The position numbers and the translations under genes were made by a program. A DNA stretch of 38,908 nt, from positions 75,992 to 114,899 of the forward strand of contig NZ_LNYO01000027.1 of NCBI RefSeq assembly GCF_001467895.1. The letters run 5' to 3'. The notes under the pieces are model-generated. The model searched no databases. It had not been told where the DNA came from and worked only from the letters and a program-made list of their open reading frames with translations. How positions within the stretch are numbered: the first letter of the stretch is position 1; every line of letters begins with the position of its first letter. The stretch is from Legionella nautarum (GTDB lineage Bacteria > Pseudomonadota > Gammaproteobacteria > Legionellales > Legionellaceae). This document shows positions 9,161 to 17,876 of the stretch, piece by piece.

Positions 9161-9901
9161 ATGGAACGAATGACCGCAGTGGTAACAGGAGGTACAGGTG
9201 GGATAGGTTCTGCAATATGTCAACGTCTCGCAACGGATTATCAAGTCATCGCATGTTACTTTAAAGGCGGTAAACATGATGAGGCAAAACGATGGCAAGA
9301 GAGTCAACAAGCAGCAGGTTTTAATGTAGATATTCTCTATGGTGATACCACTCAATTTGCTGATTGTGAGAAGCTTACTGATTTATTGATGGAACGCTAC
9401 GGACGCATCGATGTTTTAGTCAATAATGCGGGCATCACCTGTGATACGACCTTAAAGAAAATGACTTCATTACAATGGCAGCAGGTTATTGATGCTAATT
9501 TGACCAGCGTCTTTAATATGACGCGCAATGTATTACCTGCCATGCTGGAGCAAGGCTGTGGTCGAATTATTAGCATTTCATCAATTAATGGACGCAAGGG
9601 CCAATTTGGTCAATGTAATTATGCAGCCACCAAAGCAGCCTTATTTGGTTTTAGCAAAAGCTTAGCTCAGGAAGTGGCAAGTAAAGGAATTACGGTAAAT
9701 ACCATCTCACCAGGCTATATTGAAACGCCCATGCTTTCCGCGATAAAAGAGGACATATTAAAGTCGATTATTGCGCACATTCCCGTAGGGCGTTTAGGCA
9801 AGCCAGAAGAGATTGCCAATGCCGTGGCGTTCTTGTCTTCTTCAGAGTCCGGGTTTATTACAGGTGCCAATCTTGATATTAATGGAGGGCAATACATGTA
9901 G
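9161..9901 (+). CDS. phbB: Short-chain dehydrogenase, acetoacetyl-CoA reductase-like (PhaB/PhbB)
   Basis: This 246-residue classical SDR has a strong AAAGGAG (9148-9154) six bases before its ATG. It has the cofactor loop TGGTGGIGSAI (residues 9-19), NNAG (88-91) and the catalytic triad Ser141, Tyr154, Lys158 within SSINGRKGQFGQCNYAATK. The MTAVVTGGTGGIG opening and GRKGQFGQ.NYAA.KA.. stretch match NADPH acetoacetyl-CoA reductases of polyhydroxybutyrate synthesis better than FabG. No PHA synthase or thiolase lies nearby, so it is an orphan copy here. FabG-like 3-oxoacyl-ACP reductase activity is the main alternative. Confidence 0.85.
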   Translation: MERMTAVVTGGTGGIGSAICQRLATDYQVIACYFKGGKHDEAKRWQESQQAAGFNVDILYGDTTQFADCEKLTDLLMERYGRIDVLVNNAGITCDTTLKKMTSLQWQQVIDANLTSVFNMTRNVLPAMLEQGCGRIISISSINGRKGQFGQCNYAATKAALFGFSKSLAQEVASKGITVNTISPGYIETPMLSAIKEDILKSIIAHIPVGRLGKPEEIANAVAFLSSSESGFITGANLDINGGQYM

Positions 9902-10078
9902 AGGTCCTACTGAGTGGGATGAGTTGCTGATTTTCGGTGAAAGCAGGACTTTGCATCGTGCGCCGATTTTCATTTTTAGCCGTTTTAGCCCCTCAGCGCA
10001 GAAATATTAATGTAGAGGCAGTCATTATTAAAGGCAATTGATTGGGCATTCAAATAACGACACGAGTTGCTCTTTGAT

Positions 10079-10526
10079 TTAAGATGCTGCCACTTTCGCT
10101 TTTTGATACATGCCAGCCTCATAATGACCTGGAGTGGATTTAAACTTCCAAGTCAGTGTTTTCGTTTCACCAGGTTTAAGAGTAATCGTATTACCGTCTT
10201 CATGGACCATATTGGGCATGGCGCGCATCATGTCTTGATGTGCTTTTTGCTCTTGTTCATGACCTATAGAAAACTCATGATTTACTGTTCCTGCATTGGT
10301 AATTTCAAAGGTTATAATTTCTCCATCATGTAGCTTTAGTTTTTTTCGAAAAACTAAAGCGCATGGTATCAAAAGCAATGATTTTAATGAGCTTATTTGC
10401 CTTTGGTGCCTGTACAGAACTTCCTACTGGATTTATTGTAGCCTTGGAGTGAGAAAAAGATGAGTTGATACAAACCCCTGATAAGAGGCCCGTCAAAATA
10501 ACTATTCTGCATAATGAAGTCATCAT
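10079..10526 (-). pseudogene. Frameshifted periplasmic cupredoxin-like protein
   Basis: Two minus-strand frames together encode one cupredoxin. Frame one (from 10526) gives a signal peptide and ...KIIAFDTMRFSFSKK. Frame two continues KLKLHDGEIITFEITNAG, VNHEFSIGH, a Met-rich stretch (MMRAMPNM) and PGHYEAGM. They join at a seven-A run near 10347-10353 (coding strand); removing one A restores a single frame of about 148 codons. The usual blue-copper motif C-x-x-PGH-x-x-x-x-M here reads KSTPGHYEAGM, so the type 1 cysteine ligand is missing even in the restored frame. It lies downstream of the multicopper oxidase on the same strand, which fits a copper role. Real decay, programmed slippage or a homopolymer read error are all possible. 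Confidence 0.75.
10333..10360. repeat. Perfect 12-bp inverted repeat at the cupredoxin frameshift
   Basis: GCTTTAGTTTTT (10333-10344) and AAAAACTAAAGC (10349-10360) are perfect inverted copies around a four-base TTCG loop. The frameshifting homopolymer is part of this structure. A hairpin at this point could promote polymerase slippage, or could act as a weak terminator in either direction. Confidence 0.6.
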
Positions 10527-10677
10527 ATTAAAAACCTGTATAATCCATTTTAAATGAGCATAAATTTATAAAATATAAATGGCCCCAAATAATGCGCACT
10601 ATACCAGTTTCTTCCCTAGAAAATCTATTTATCGATGCAGTTAAAAAATTCCGAGAATAAATGGCAACTCCCCTCTC

Positions 10678-13524
10678 TTACAATAGCACGGTAAGACCAA
10701 AAGTTATCGTATCTTGATTGGCTGCTTCACCATTACTTATTTGTATGTTTTTAAACGCACCATAATCTTGCTCATGTTCGTATTCAACATTAATATTTAA
10801 GCCAGGAATCAGGCGATAATAAGGCCTGACAATATAGCGCATTTGATTAAGTCCATTACCGATATTCGCCTGAATAACAGTCTTTGAAGCAAGAATGCTG
10901 CGTATCCCTGCCCTAATGAACAAGTTATTGGTGATTTGAGTGTCTCGTGATAATTCCACATCGAGTTTGGCACTACCGTTATAGTAATAACCTCGAAGGT
11001 TGGTATCGATAAAATAAGGCATTAATCCTTCAATTCCAATGCCTGGCTGCCAATAAGGAGTATTTGCTGGCTTATTGGTATAATTAGCCCCTGCTTTAAT
11101 TGCCCAAAACTGGCTGATTAAATGCCAATAAAAAATATCAATGTCAGCACTTTCTACTTTTCCTTTCAACAGCTCTGCATCATTGACGAACAATTCCAGC
11201 TTATTATAATCAGGACCATATAAGCCCTTATAATTAAGGCGTTGAGCATTATGAATCGGATCGGCTCCGCCATCTATAAATGAGGCTCGCCATAGACCTG
11301 CGGGATGTACCATCGGATGGTTCACCAAGGAGGAATTAATAGGCATTGTTTCATCCACTCTCACAATGGGGCGATTGTAATAAGGGGTTTGTTTTATAAT
11401 ATCTTGAGGATTTTTTTCACCTTCTGTAATTTCTATTAAAGTGGAATACTGAAACACTCGTGACATACCCGTCATCATGTGATACAGAAAATGGCAATGA
11501 AAAAACCATTGGCCACTCGCATCAGTGTCCACATCTGCTGTTATGGTTGCTCCTGGCGGCACATCAATCGTATGTAATAAAGGATCATAAGCATCATTTC
11601 CCTTGCGCAAAATAAACCAATGACCATGAATGTGCATGGGGTGGTGCATCATGGATGTATTGGTAAACACAAACCGATACCGCTTCCCAGGCTCTAAACG
11701 TATGGGATGTGCTTTATAAGCAGGCACTCCATTGATAAACCAAATAAATCGATCCATGTATCCGAACAACTCCATATTGATTACATGCGCCACTGGAGTA
11801 TTTGGATCATTCGTTTTCACCGCGGCAATCATGGGTTGATATTTTGTACCCATTGAGGTTTTGTAAGAAGAGGTGGGCGGACCCATCTTGTCTCCTATAA
11901 TGGTCGGTTCCGTGGGCATCTTCATGTTGGAGTCCATCTTCATGTTGGAGTCCATCTTCATGTTGGAATCCATCTTCATGTTGGAATCCATTTTCATGTT
12001 GGAATCCATCTTCATGTTGGAATCCATCTTCATGTTGGAATCCATCTTCATGTTGGAATCCATCTTCATGTTGGAGTCCATCTTCATGTTGGAGTCCATC
12101 TTCATGCTGGAGTCCATCTTCATGCTGGAGTCCATCTTCATGTTGGAGTCCATCTTCATGTTGGAGTCCATCTTCATGTTGGAGTCCATCTTCATGTTGG
12201 AATCCATCTTCATGTTGGAGTCCATCTTCATGTTGGAGTCCATCTTCATGTTGGAGTCCATCTTCATGTTGGAGTCCATCTTCATGTTGGACATAGAAGA
12301 AGATAAGGTATTTTTTTGCATAGGGTGTAATTTTTTATGGCTCATTTCATGAGACATTGAGCTCATTTTCATCTTAGGGGAATGGTTAACACCTTTTTTC
12401 TTAATAGATGATTTTATTACTTGAGGTAAGGTACCTTGATTCATCTGCCCCATCATCATGGCCATCATATCGCGACTCACCGGCAATGGTTCAGGAAATG
12501 GGGGCACTTTTTGGTAATCCACAACGTGTTGCGACGAAGTCACTAAGGCACCGTATGCAGCCCCCACGGTATCTAATGATTCTGCATAAATAATATAGGG
12601 CCTATTTTTTTGAATCTTAACGAGCACATCATAGGTTTCACCCGATGCAATAGCAAAATCCTTAATAGTATAGGGGTTCACATCATTACCTTGCGCGTGC
12701 ACCATTTGCATTACAGACCCTGGAATTTTTACACGAAAAATGGTGCTTCCTCCCGCGCCAATAAAGCGTAACCGTACCACATCCCCTTTCTTCACCAAAG
12801 CAGTCCAGGGCTTGAATTTGGGTTGACCATTGAGTAAAAATGCATCATAAGCAACATCACTAAAATCATAAATACTCATGCGCATCTGTTGCATCATTTT
12901 GTAATCATTGAATAATTGTTTACGTTCCCCTGCGGAGCCTTTTTTATAATCATGCATAAATTTTACTAAAGAGGGCTGCAGCGGAAATCTCGGAGAATAA
13001 TAATCTCCTTCTTTCTTTAGATTTTTTAAAATCTGCTCGGGTTTGGTATTGCTCCAATCTGATAACACCACCACAAAATCTTTCATGTATTTGTATTTAG
13101 GTGCCTTAATCGGATCGATAACGAAAGCGCCATACAAGCCCTGTTGCTCTTGTAATTCAGCATGAGCATGGTACCAATACGTTCCTGATTGTTTGAGCAC
13201 AAACCGATAATGAAACACCCCTCCTGGTGGAATCGCTTTTTGACTGACATGTTCCACCCCATCCATTTGCCAAGGAACTAACACACCATGCCAATGGATT
13301 GATGTAGGTTTATCCATATGATTGGATACATTAATAGTAATCTCATCGCCTTCCTTAAAACGTAGTGTTGGTGCTGGAATTTGATTATTTACTGCAATTG
13401 CGATACGCGGTTTCCCAGCAAAAGAAACCGTCTTGTACCCCACAACTAAATCGACAACACGCTTTGCAGAAAACACGTTCGTCACCACCAAAAGACTGGT
13501 GAGCAACACCATTATTTTTTTCAC
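10678..13524 (-). CDS. copA: Multicopper oxidase CopA fused to a CopB-like outer-membrane domain, with Met-rich hexapeptide array
   Basis: This chain of about 948 residues has a Sec-type signal (MKKIMVLLTSLLVVTNVFSA), not the Tat signal usual for CopA. Copper-site motifs are HWHG (77-80), YWYHAHA (116-122), HHPMHIHGHW (627-636) and HCHFLYHMMTGM (676-687), so all oxidase sites look intact. Between them, residues 414-533 are 20 tandem MKMDS(N/S) hexapeptides. After the oxidase domain (about residue 700) the chain continues into a CopB-like beta-barrel region (GLYGPDYNKLELFVNDAE, YWQPGIGIEGLMPYF, RPYYRLIPGLNINVEYEHE) ending in the aromatic/hydrophobic FGLTVLL. CopA oxidises Cu(I) in the periplasm; CopB is normally a separate outer-membrane protein. 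The start is a GTG at 13524 (or TTG at 13527), behind GGGAG. No intervening stop separates the two halves. Confidence 0.93.
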   Translation of the reverse strand: MKKIMVLLTSLLVVTNVFSAKRVVDLVVGYKTVSFAGKPRIAIAVNNQIPAPTLRFKEGDEITINVSNHMDKPTSIHWHGVLVPWQMDGVEHVSQKAIPPGGVFHYRFVLKQSGTYWYHAHAELQEQQGLYGAFVIDPIKAPKYKYMKDFVVVLSDWSNTKPEQILKNLKKEGDYYSPRFPLQPSLVKFMHDYKKGSAGERKQLFNDYKMMQQMRMSIYDFSDVAYDAFLLNGQPKFKPWTALVKKGDVVRLRFIGAGGSTIFRVKIPGSVMQMVHAQGNDVNPYTIKDFAIASGETYDVLVKIQKNRPYIIYAESLDTVGAAYGALVTSSQHVVDYQKVPPFPEPLPVSRDMMAMMMGQMNQGTLPQVIKSSIKKKGVNHSPKMKMSSMSHEMSHKKLHPMQKNTLSSSMSNMKMDSNMKMDSNMKMDSNMKMDSNMKMDSNMKMDSNMKMDSNMKMDSNMKMDSSMKMDSSMKMDSNMKMDSNMKMDSNMKMDSNMKMDSNMKMDSNMKMDSNMKMDSNMKMDSNMKMDSNMKMPTEPTIIGDKMGPPTSSYKTSMGTKYQPMIAAVKTNDPNTPVAHVINMELFGYMDRFIWFINGVPAYKAHPIRLEPGKRYRFVFTNTSMMHHPMHIHGHWFILRKGNDAYDPLLHTIDVPPGATITADVDTDASGQWFFHCHFLYHMMTGMSRVFQYSTLIEITEGEKNPQDIIKQTPYYNRPIVRVDETMPINSSLVNHPMVHPAGLWRASFIDGGADPIHNAQRLNYKGLYGPDYNKLELFVNDAELLKGKVESADIDIFYWHLISQFWAIKAGANYTNKPANTPYWQPGIGIEGLMPYFIDTNLRGYYYNGSAKLDVELSRDTQITNNLFIRAGIRSILASKTVIQANIGNGLNQMRYIVRPYYRLIPGLNINVEYEHEQDYGAFKNIQISNGEAANQDTITFGLTVLL
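11917..12285 (-). repeat. Tandem 18-bp repeat encoding MKMDS(N/S) x20 inside copA
   Basis: A uniform 18-bp unit repeats 20 times, with a final partial MKM. Units differ only by synonymous or near-synonymous changes (AAC/AGC at the sixth codon, TCC/TTC). The spacing is exact (first and last TTCATGTTGG on the plus strand at 11921 and 12281, 360 bases apart), so no unit is out of phase. The array adds about 41 methionines to the oxidase. Such arrays change copy number by slippage. Confidence 0.97.
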
Positions 13525-13602
13525 CAAAATCCATTCTCCCTTATTACTCTGAACGCTCGTCTATTAGTATTAAGAAAAAGCTTAAAAATAAATCGAGGCC
13601 TT

Positions 13603-14109
13603 TCATAAGCTTTTCTCATGATGATGTTCGGTTTCACCTTCTGTACTGGGTAAAGACAACACACCCAAACCATGGCGATACACCAACTCGCCACCACGCC
13701 AGGCCGTAGAAAGCAACAGTCCCTGAACAAAAAGTAGTGCAATAAGGAACGTAAGGGCCATTGCTTTTTGCTTGTAATAACGCCATAAAGACCAAATTGC
13801 AACAAGCCACATAACAACAGCAGTGGATAATGCCCAATTTCGATGACTCATCATGGCCAAATGTGCTGGCTCATCATGTTTGACTGTATTATAAGCATAG
13901 AGCCCTGCAAGAACTGTCACTATCGTCACTAAAGCTGCGCACCATAAACACCACCGGGCTACAATTTCAAACTCTATCGTCATTTTATTTGAAACGAGAT
14001 GAGTGTATTTAAATAAATACGTCAGTAGATAGAAACCAAAAGCGGACGTAAATAACGCTACAGTAAAATGCACTAAAATTGGATGCCAATTGGGTAGTAT
14101 TTCAAACAT
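13603..14109 (-). CDS. DUF2231 four-TM membrane protein
   Basis: This 168-residue integral membrane protein begins MFEILPNWHPILVHFTVALF, the WHP.LVHF motif typical of DUF2231. Four hydrophobic segments follow, with conserved histidines (HLAMMSHRNWA), and the C-terminus is charged and His-rich (EGETEHHHEKSL). The family function is unknown, but its members often neighbour copper and redox genes. It lies 75 bases upstream of copA on the same strand and is probably the first gene of that transcription unit. The C-terminal HHH suggests metal contact, which is an inference. Confidence 0.8.
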   Translation of the reverse strand: MFEILPNWHPILVHFTVALFTSAFGFYLLTYLFKYTHLVSNKMTIEFEIVARWCLWCAALVTIVTVLAGLYAYNTVKHDEPAHLAMMSHRNWALSTAVVMWLVAIWSLWRYYKQKAMALTFLIALLFVQGLLLSTAWRGGELVYRHGLGVLSLPSTEGETEHHHEKSL

Positions 14110-14225
14110 TGTAAAATCCTTTTTATTTGTCTGGCCTTATCATATTTATACCAATTTCATTATGCTCTATTATTCATTCTAAATAAATTCCCCAAACCAG
14201 TATCCTAGGAATAATACCCAATCGC

Positions 14226-14660
14226 TCATCTATAAAAGTTCATGAGTCCCACGCATTGATATTGTTTTTGTGATTTATAACGATAAACTTCGCCGTCTAA
14301 AGTATACTTGTCTAATAAATGCATTTTAAGATTGCCTGTATAAGTCATCTTGTCTCGTGTAATGACTGTAGTATTTCCCGTAATTGCGCTGTAATATTAT
14401 TCAATTCATCCAATTCGCTTCAGTATCTTCTTTATCGTTACATCTCCTGCTTTATCAAGGCGTATGGCCAACTGCCCTACATAAGTTAAGTTATTTTGCA
14501 GTGTCTTTACTGATCATCCGATAACTCCTTGTTTAAAGAATGCAGTGCATTCTACTCCATCAGTTTTCTGTGAAATTGATGTTGCTCATCATGATCCTTT
14601 ATTTGGAATTGATAAACCAACAAAGACATAGGAGCTTGCTTTGCTAAGATAGGCTCAACC
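14226..14660 (-). pseudogene. Degenerate coding remnants in the gap between DUF2231 and the MCP gene
   Basis: The 586-base gap has no intact gene, but on the minus strand it holds protein-like segments in shifting frames. These are AKQAPMSLLVYQFQ then HDEQHQFHRKLME-stop-NALHSLNKELSDDQ; after a shift VKTLQNNLTYVGQLAIRLDK; after another shift ELNNITAQLREILQSLHETR and a stop at 14345. A further frame reads YTGNLKMHLLDKYTLDGEVY and onward to a stop at 14226. The run of coding-like text broken by stops and shifts suggests one or two decayed genes. I do not recognise the family. Chance frames cannot be excluded. Confidence 0.3.
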
Positions 14661-14695
14661 AACTATTAAATAAAAAGCTCCTGGAACATGTGCCC

Positions 14696-16555
14696 TTAAA
14701 CTTTATATAAATTGACGTCTTCCTTTAAATGTCTGGCAATAGCATCCAATTTATAAATAAATGCCATCATCTCTTTAATACCACTAGAAAAAGTCGACGT
14801 GGTACGATTAATCTCATTCATACTTTCAACAATTTGTTCAATACCTACAGCTTCCTGACGGATCGCCACCTCAATATGTTGACTGGAAATGGATGCTTCA
14901 TTAATCATCTGACTTAATGTTTGAATCACCTCACCGGCTTTTTCGATGCGTTTTGATCCTGAATCAAGAGTCTTAGCCCCTTCTTCTGTAACGATGACTG
15001 CTTTTTCAGTGGTGCGTCGAATGTCCTCAAGAATTTTTTGTACTTGCACGGTTGATTGTTCCGATTGTTCGGCAAGAGTTTTTACTTCATTGGCAACTGC
15101 TGCAAAACCTTTTCCTGCCTCACCCGCCTTTGATGCTTCAATAGATGCATTCAATGCCAACATCTTTGATTGTTGCGCAAGGGTATTTACTACTGAAGTA
15201 ATATCGCCAATTTGTTGGGTATGATTGCTTAAATCAAGAATGGTTTGTGCGATAAGCTTCATTTTTTCTTCAGAAGCTTTGATGCCGTGAATACTTTGCT
15301 CTACCGATTCGGCACCCAGCTTTCCTTGTTCGTACGTATTTTTAGCGACCTCTCTTAAGGCTTGTGCTTTAACCATCGTTTTTTTTGAACTCTTATCAAT
15401 TTCTTCTAGAGAAGCACTGATTTCATTAATTGCAGTGGCTTGAGAAGTAATGCCTTCAGCTTGTGCATTCGCCGAAGAGAGAACTGTTCCAACCATAGTC
15501 ACAATATCATTACTGACTTGGGTAATTTTTTTAGTAATGGACGTCAAGCCATCGGTCATCAAATTTAAATCGTTACCCAGATCGTGTAAAATATCTTCTT
15601 TGTCAATCTCAAGACGCTCTCGCAAATCTCCTGCAGCAACTTTACTGCTGTGTTCTCTAAATTTTTTCGATGAACTGACTAATTTCTCAAAGAGATCCCG
15701 AGAGTCTTCTTCTTTAGTACGAAGAATTTCTTCATTTTGTCTAATGGCTTCTTGCATCACGTTGAGCGATAAAAGTAGTTTTCCTAATTTATCTCGAGAT
15801 TGAATCTGGATCACAACATCTCGCTCCCCTGCAGCAATTCGTTCAGCTATATCAATTGCTTTATCTATTGGAGTTGCGATAGCGCGTCGGGTCGTGTAAG
15901 GTACAACAAGAGTTAGAATAATAGCTAAAATTAATAACCAATAAGCAGAGGTTTTTAAAGAAATTAAGCTGTTATCTATTTTATTAACATTTTTCTCTAT
16001 TTCACGCGCTAAGTCGCTGAACAGCCCGCCTGTTCTTTTGCCTATCTCTTCAGAATAAGGACCATCAATGATATTGATCATTGATTTTTCAAGAGCTCTT
16101 GTCTTATTTCTGCTGTTTTCTACATTATCTGGATTATTCGGATCTCGAGAAGCATTGAGTATGGACGCTTGGGCTTGATAAAAAGACAAATACAATTCTT
16201 GGAGCTTTCCCCATTCATGCTGTAGCTTTGGATCATCTAATTGGCGCATCACCCGATCCCACTGGTCTCTAACATGGGTGATTTCATTCCATATATGTGC
16301 AAAATAAACTTTGTCCTTGGGATCTCCGGTCATGGCCCAATGTTCAAGAATGTCTTGAGCTTGATAAATTTGGCTATCAAGAATTGGTGGTAAATTTTCA
16401 TTATGAATTTTATGTGTCAGCTCAATTACACAATTTACTTTGGGCAGTAACAGCATAATTAAGATCAATAAAGGCAGGCTCAGTGCCATAAATCCTATAA
16501 CTAATCGAGCACCCACTGTAATTACAAGACCGCGTTTCTTGATCGCAGTTTCCAT
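14696..16555 (-). CDS. Methyl-accepting chemotaxis-type receptor with tandem HAMP domains
   Basis: This protein of about 619 residues starts at the ATG at 16555, with AGGAG just before it. TM1 lies near residues 12-35. A helical periplasmic sensor follows (residues about 36-200, tetratricopeptide-free, Trp-rich), then TM2 (about 204-222) and HAMP (TPIDKAIDIAERIAAGERD). A second HAMP-like unit (SSKVAAGDLRERLEIDKEDI) precedes the MCP signalling hairpin, whose tip reads MLALNASIEASKAGEAGKGF. The C-terminus lacks a CheR-tethering NWETF-like pentapeptide. No che genes lie in the window. It may signal to an unlinked kinase or be non-functional in chemotaxis. Confidence 0.9.
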   Translation of the reverse strand: METAIKKRGLVITVGARLVIGFMALSLPLLILIMLLLPKVNCVIELTHKIHNENLPPILDSQIYQAQDILEHWAMTGDPKDKVYFAHIWNEITHVRDQWDRVMRQLDDPKLQHEWGKLQELYLSFYQAQASILNASRDPNNPDNVENSRNKTRALEKSMINIIDGPYSEEIGKRTGGLFSDLAREIEKNVNKIDNSLISLKTSAYWLLILAIILTLVVPYTTRRAIATPIDKAIDIAERIAAGERDVVIQIQSRDKLGKLLLSLNVMQEAIRQNEEILRTKEEDSRDLFEKLVSSSKKFREHSSKVAAGDLRERLEIDKEDILHDLGNDLNLMTDGLTSITKKITQVSNDIVTMVGTVLSSANAQAEGITSQATAINEISASLEEIDKSSKKTMVKAQALREVAKNTYEQGKLGAESVEQSIHGIKASEEKMKLIAQTILDLSNHTQQIGDITSVVNTLAQQSKMLALNASIEASKAGEAGKGFAAVANEVKTLAEQSEQSTVQVQKILEDIRRTTEKAVIVTEEGAKTLDSGSKRIEKAGEVIQTLSQMINEASISSQHIEVAIRQEAVGIEQIVESMNEINRTTSTFSSGIKEMMAFIYKLDAIARHLKEDVNLYKV

Positions 16556-16945
16556 GAACAACTCCTATCCCATATTAACTCTTTAAGAATAGCAGTCATT
16601 ATGATGCAATCCGAGAGTATATTTCCATTCACACGTTTTTTCTTGCCATGACGCATTGGCAAAATGATGCTCACTTCGAGTGAGGTGAAATAATAAAATA
16701 CAAAACAAATAAAGTGATGGTTAAACAACATAGATAAATATCTACGCTCCATACCTTTCTACCACTCCTAGATGTATTATTATAGGGAAGTGGTACATCA
16801 TATACGGAGCTTTGTTTTCTTAATGAACAATTCAAGAGGATGATACTTATTAATTAATCCTAAAAAACGCAGGTGAACCGTAGCGAGAGTGTTAACGGAC
16901 GCATATACAAACCTGTTGTACGTGCATTAGGAGGCTGTATATAAA
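16556..16945. other. Intergenic region without a convincing gene
   Basis: These 390 bases separate the MCP gene and the CDF gene. A 7-bp inverted repeat, TACCACT (16760-16766) and AGTGGTA (16789-16795), flanks a TATTATTATAGGG stretch that could be a plus-strand -10 and operator, but no gene follows it on that strand. A short plus-strand frame (about 16864-16945, containing RSESVNGRIYKPVVRALGG) is coding-like but starts behind stops. I see no terminator of good quality. Confidence 0.4.
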
Positions 16946-17854
16946 CTAATGAGCTGAAGAACTACAAAGACCTTCTTCATCAAGAATTTTCTTATGTTCC
17001 GTTTGTAGGGTGGTGTGCCTAATCTTAAATTGAGAGAATAAAATGTTCTGAACGTTCACTCTTATAGGCTCCTCTTCTGCATTGGGGGCAACAACAAGAT
17101 GTGCTGTGAGACTGATTTTATCACTGGTAATCGCCCAAATGTGCAGGTCATGTACATCTAAGACTCCTTCTGCCGCCATCATATGGGCTTTGATTTTCTC
17201 TAGATTAACTCCAAATGGCACTCCTTCTAGAAGAATATTCACTGTTTCTTTTAAGAGAATCCAAGTGCGTGGTAATACCCATAAACCGATGAAAACTGCT
17301 ACCACAGAGTCCACCCAACTCCAACCAAAAAAGCGAATTATTAGTGCTGCACCAATGACCCCTAAAGAGCCTAGCATATCACTCCACACCTCAAGATAAG
17401 CGCTTTTAAGATTTAAGCTATTATCTTTTTCTTGTGAAAGAAGAGACATAGAAACCAAGTTGACGACCAAACCAATGCTGGCAATAATAAGCATTCCTAG
17501 AGAATAAATCTCAGGGGGTTGCTTGAGTCGCTGATAGGCCTCAAACATAATATAAAGGGCAACTACAAAAAGAAGGGCCGCATTAAATGCTGCTGCTAAT
17601 ATTTCAAATCGATAATAACCAAAGGTGCGGCGCTCATCCGCGGGACGTTTACTAATCCGAATCGCAATCAAGGCAATAATCAATGCGGTCACATCGGTGA
17701 GCATGTGTGCTGCATCGGATATTAACGCTAAACTTCCCGTGATAATGCCCCCAACCACCTCAGCGATTAGAAAGCCACCTGTTAGGACAAGCGCAGACCA
17801 AAGTAACCGCTCTTTTGAGGATTTTTTGACATCAGAAAGTGCATCCTTACGCAT
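16946..17854 (-). CDS. Cation diffusion facilitator (CzcD/ZitB-like Zn/Cd exporter)
   Basis: This 302-residue CDF protein has six TM segments and a cytoplasmic C-terminal domain. The TM2 metal site SDAAHMLTD (His50, Asp54) is present. The TM5 site reads LEVWSD, with Glu155 where many homologues have His and with Asp159 kept. RRTFGYYRFEILAA after TM2 is a CDF signature. The C-terminal domain has DVHDLHIWAITSDKISLTAHLVV, the dimerising metal-sensing fold. It exports Zn(II)-like cations from the cytoplasm in exchange for protons. It ends the arsR-cadA operon, 22 bases after the 57-residue membrane protein, and so should share its metal control. Confidence 0.92.
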   Translation of the reverse strand: MRKDALSDVKKSSKERLLWSALVLTGGFLIAEVVGGIITGSLALISDAAHMLTDVTALIIALIAIRISKRPADERRTFGYYRFEILAAAFNAALLFVVALYIMFEAYQRLKQPPEIYSLGMLIIASIGLVVNLVSMSLLSQEKDNSLNLKSAYLEVWSDMLGSLGVIGAALIIRFFGWSWVDSVVAVFIGLWVLPRTWILLKETVNILLEGVPFGVNLEKIKAHMMAAEGVLDVHDLHIWAITSDKISLTAHLVVAPNAEEEPIRVNVQNILFSQFKIRHTTLQTEHKKILDEEGLCSSSAH

Positions 17855-17876
17855 TTTTTCTCCCTATCACCAATCA

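Noticed and set aside
11917-12285. Short regularly spaced repeats, as in a CRISPR array
   Set aside because: The units are contiguous 18-mers without unique spacers and lie in frame inside a coding sequence. No cas genes are present.
11873-12352. Plus-strand open frame of repeated MLESIF units
   Set aside because: It is the antisense reading of the hexapeptide array in copA. The in-phase 18-bp repeat keeps the opposite frame open automatically.
16522-16752. 76-codon minus-strand frame before the MCP gene
   Set aside because: It overlaps the MCP start in another frame, lacks a Shine-Dalgarno sequence and has no recognisable domain. The MCP start with AGGAG is much better supported.
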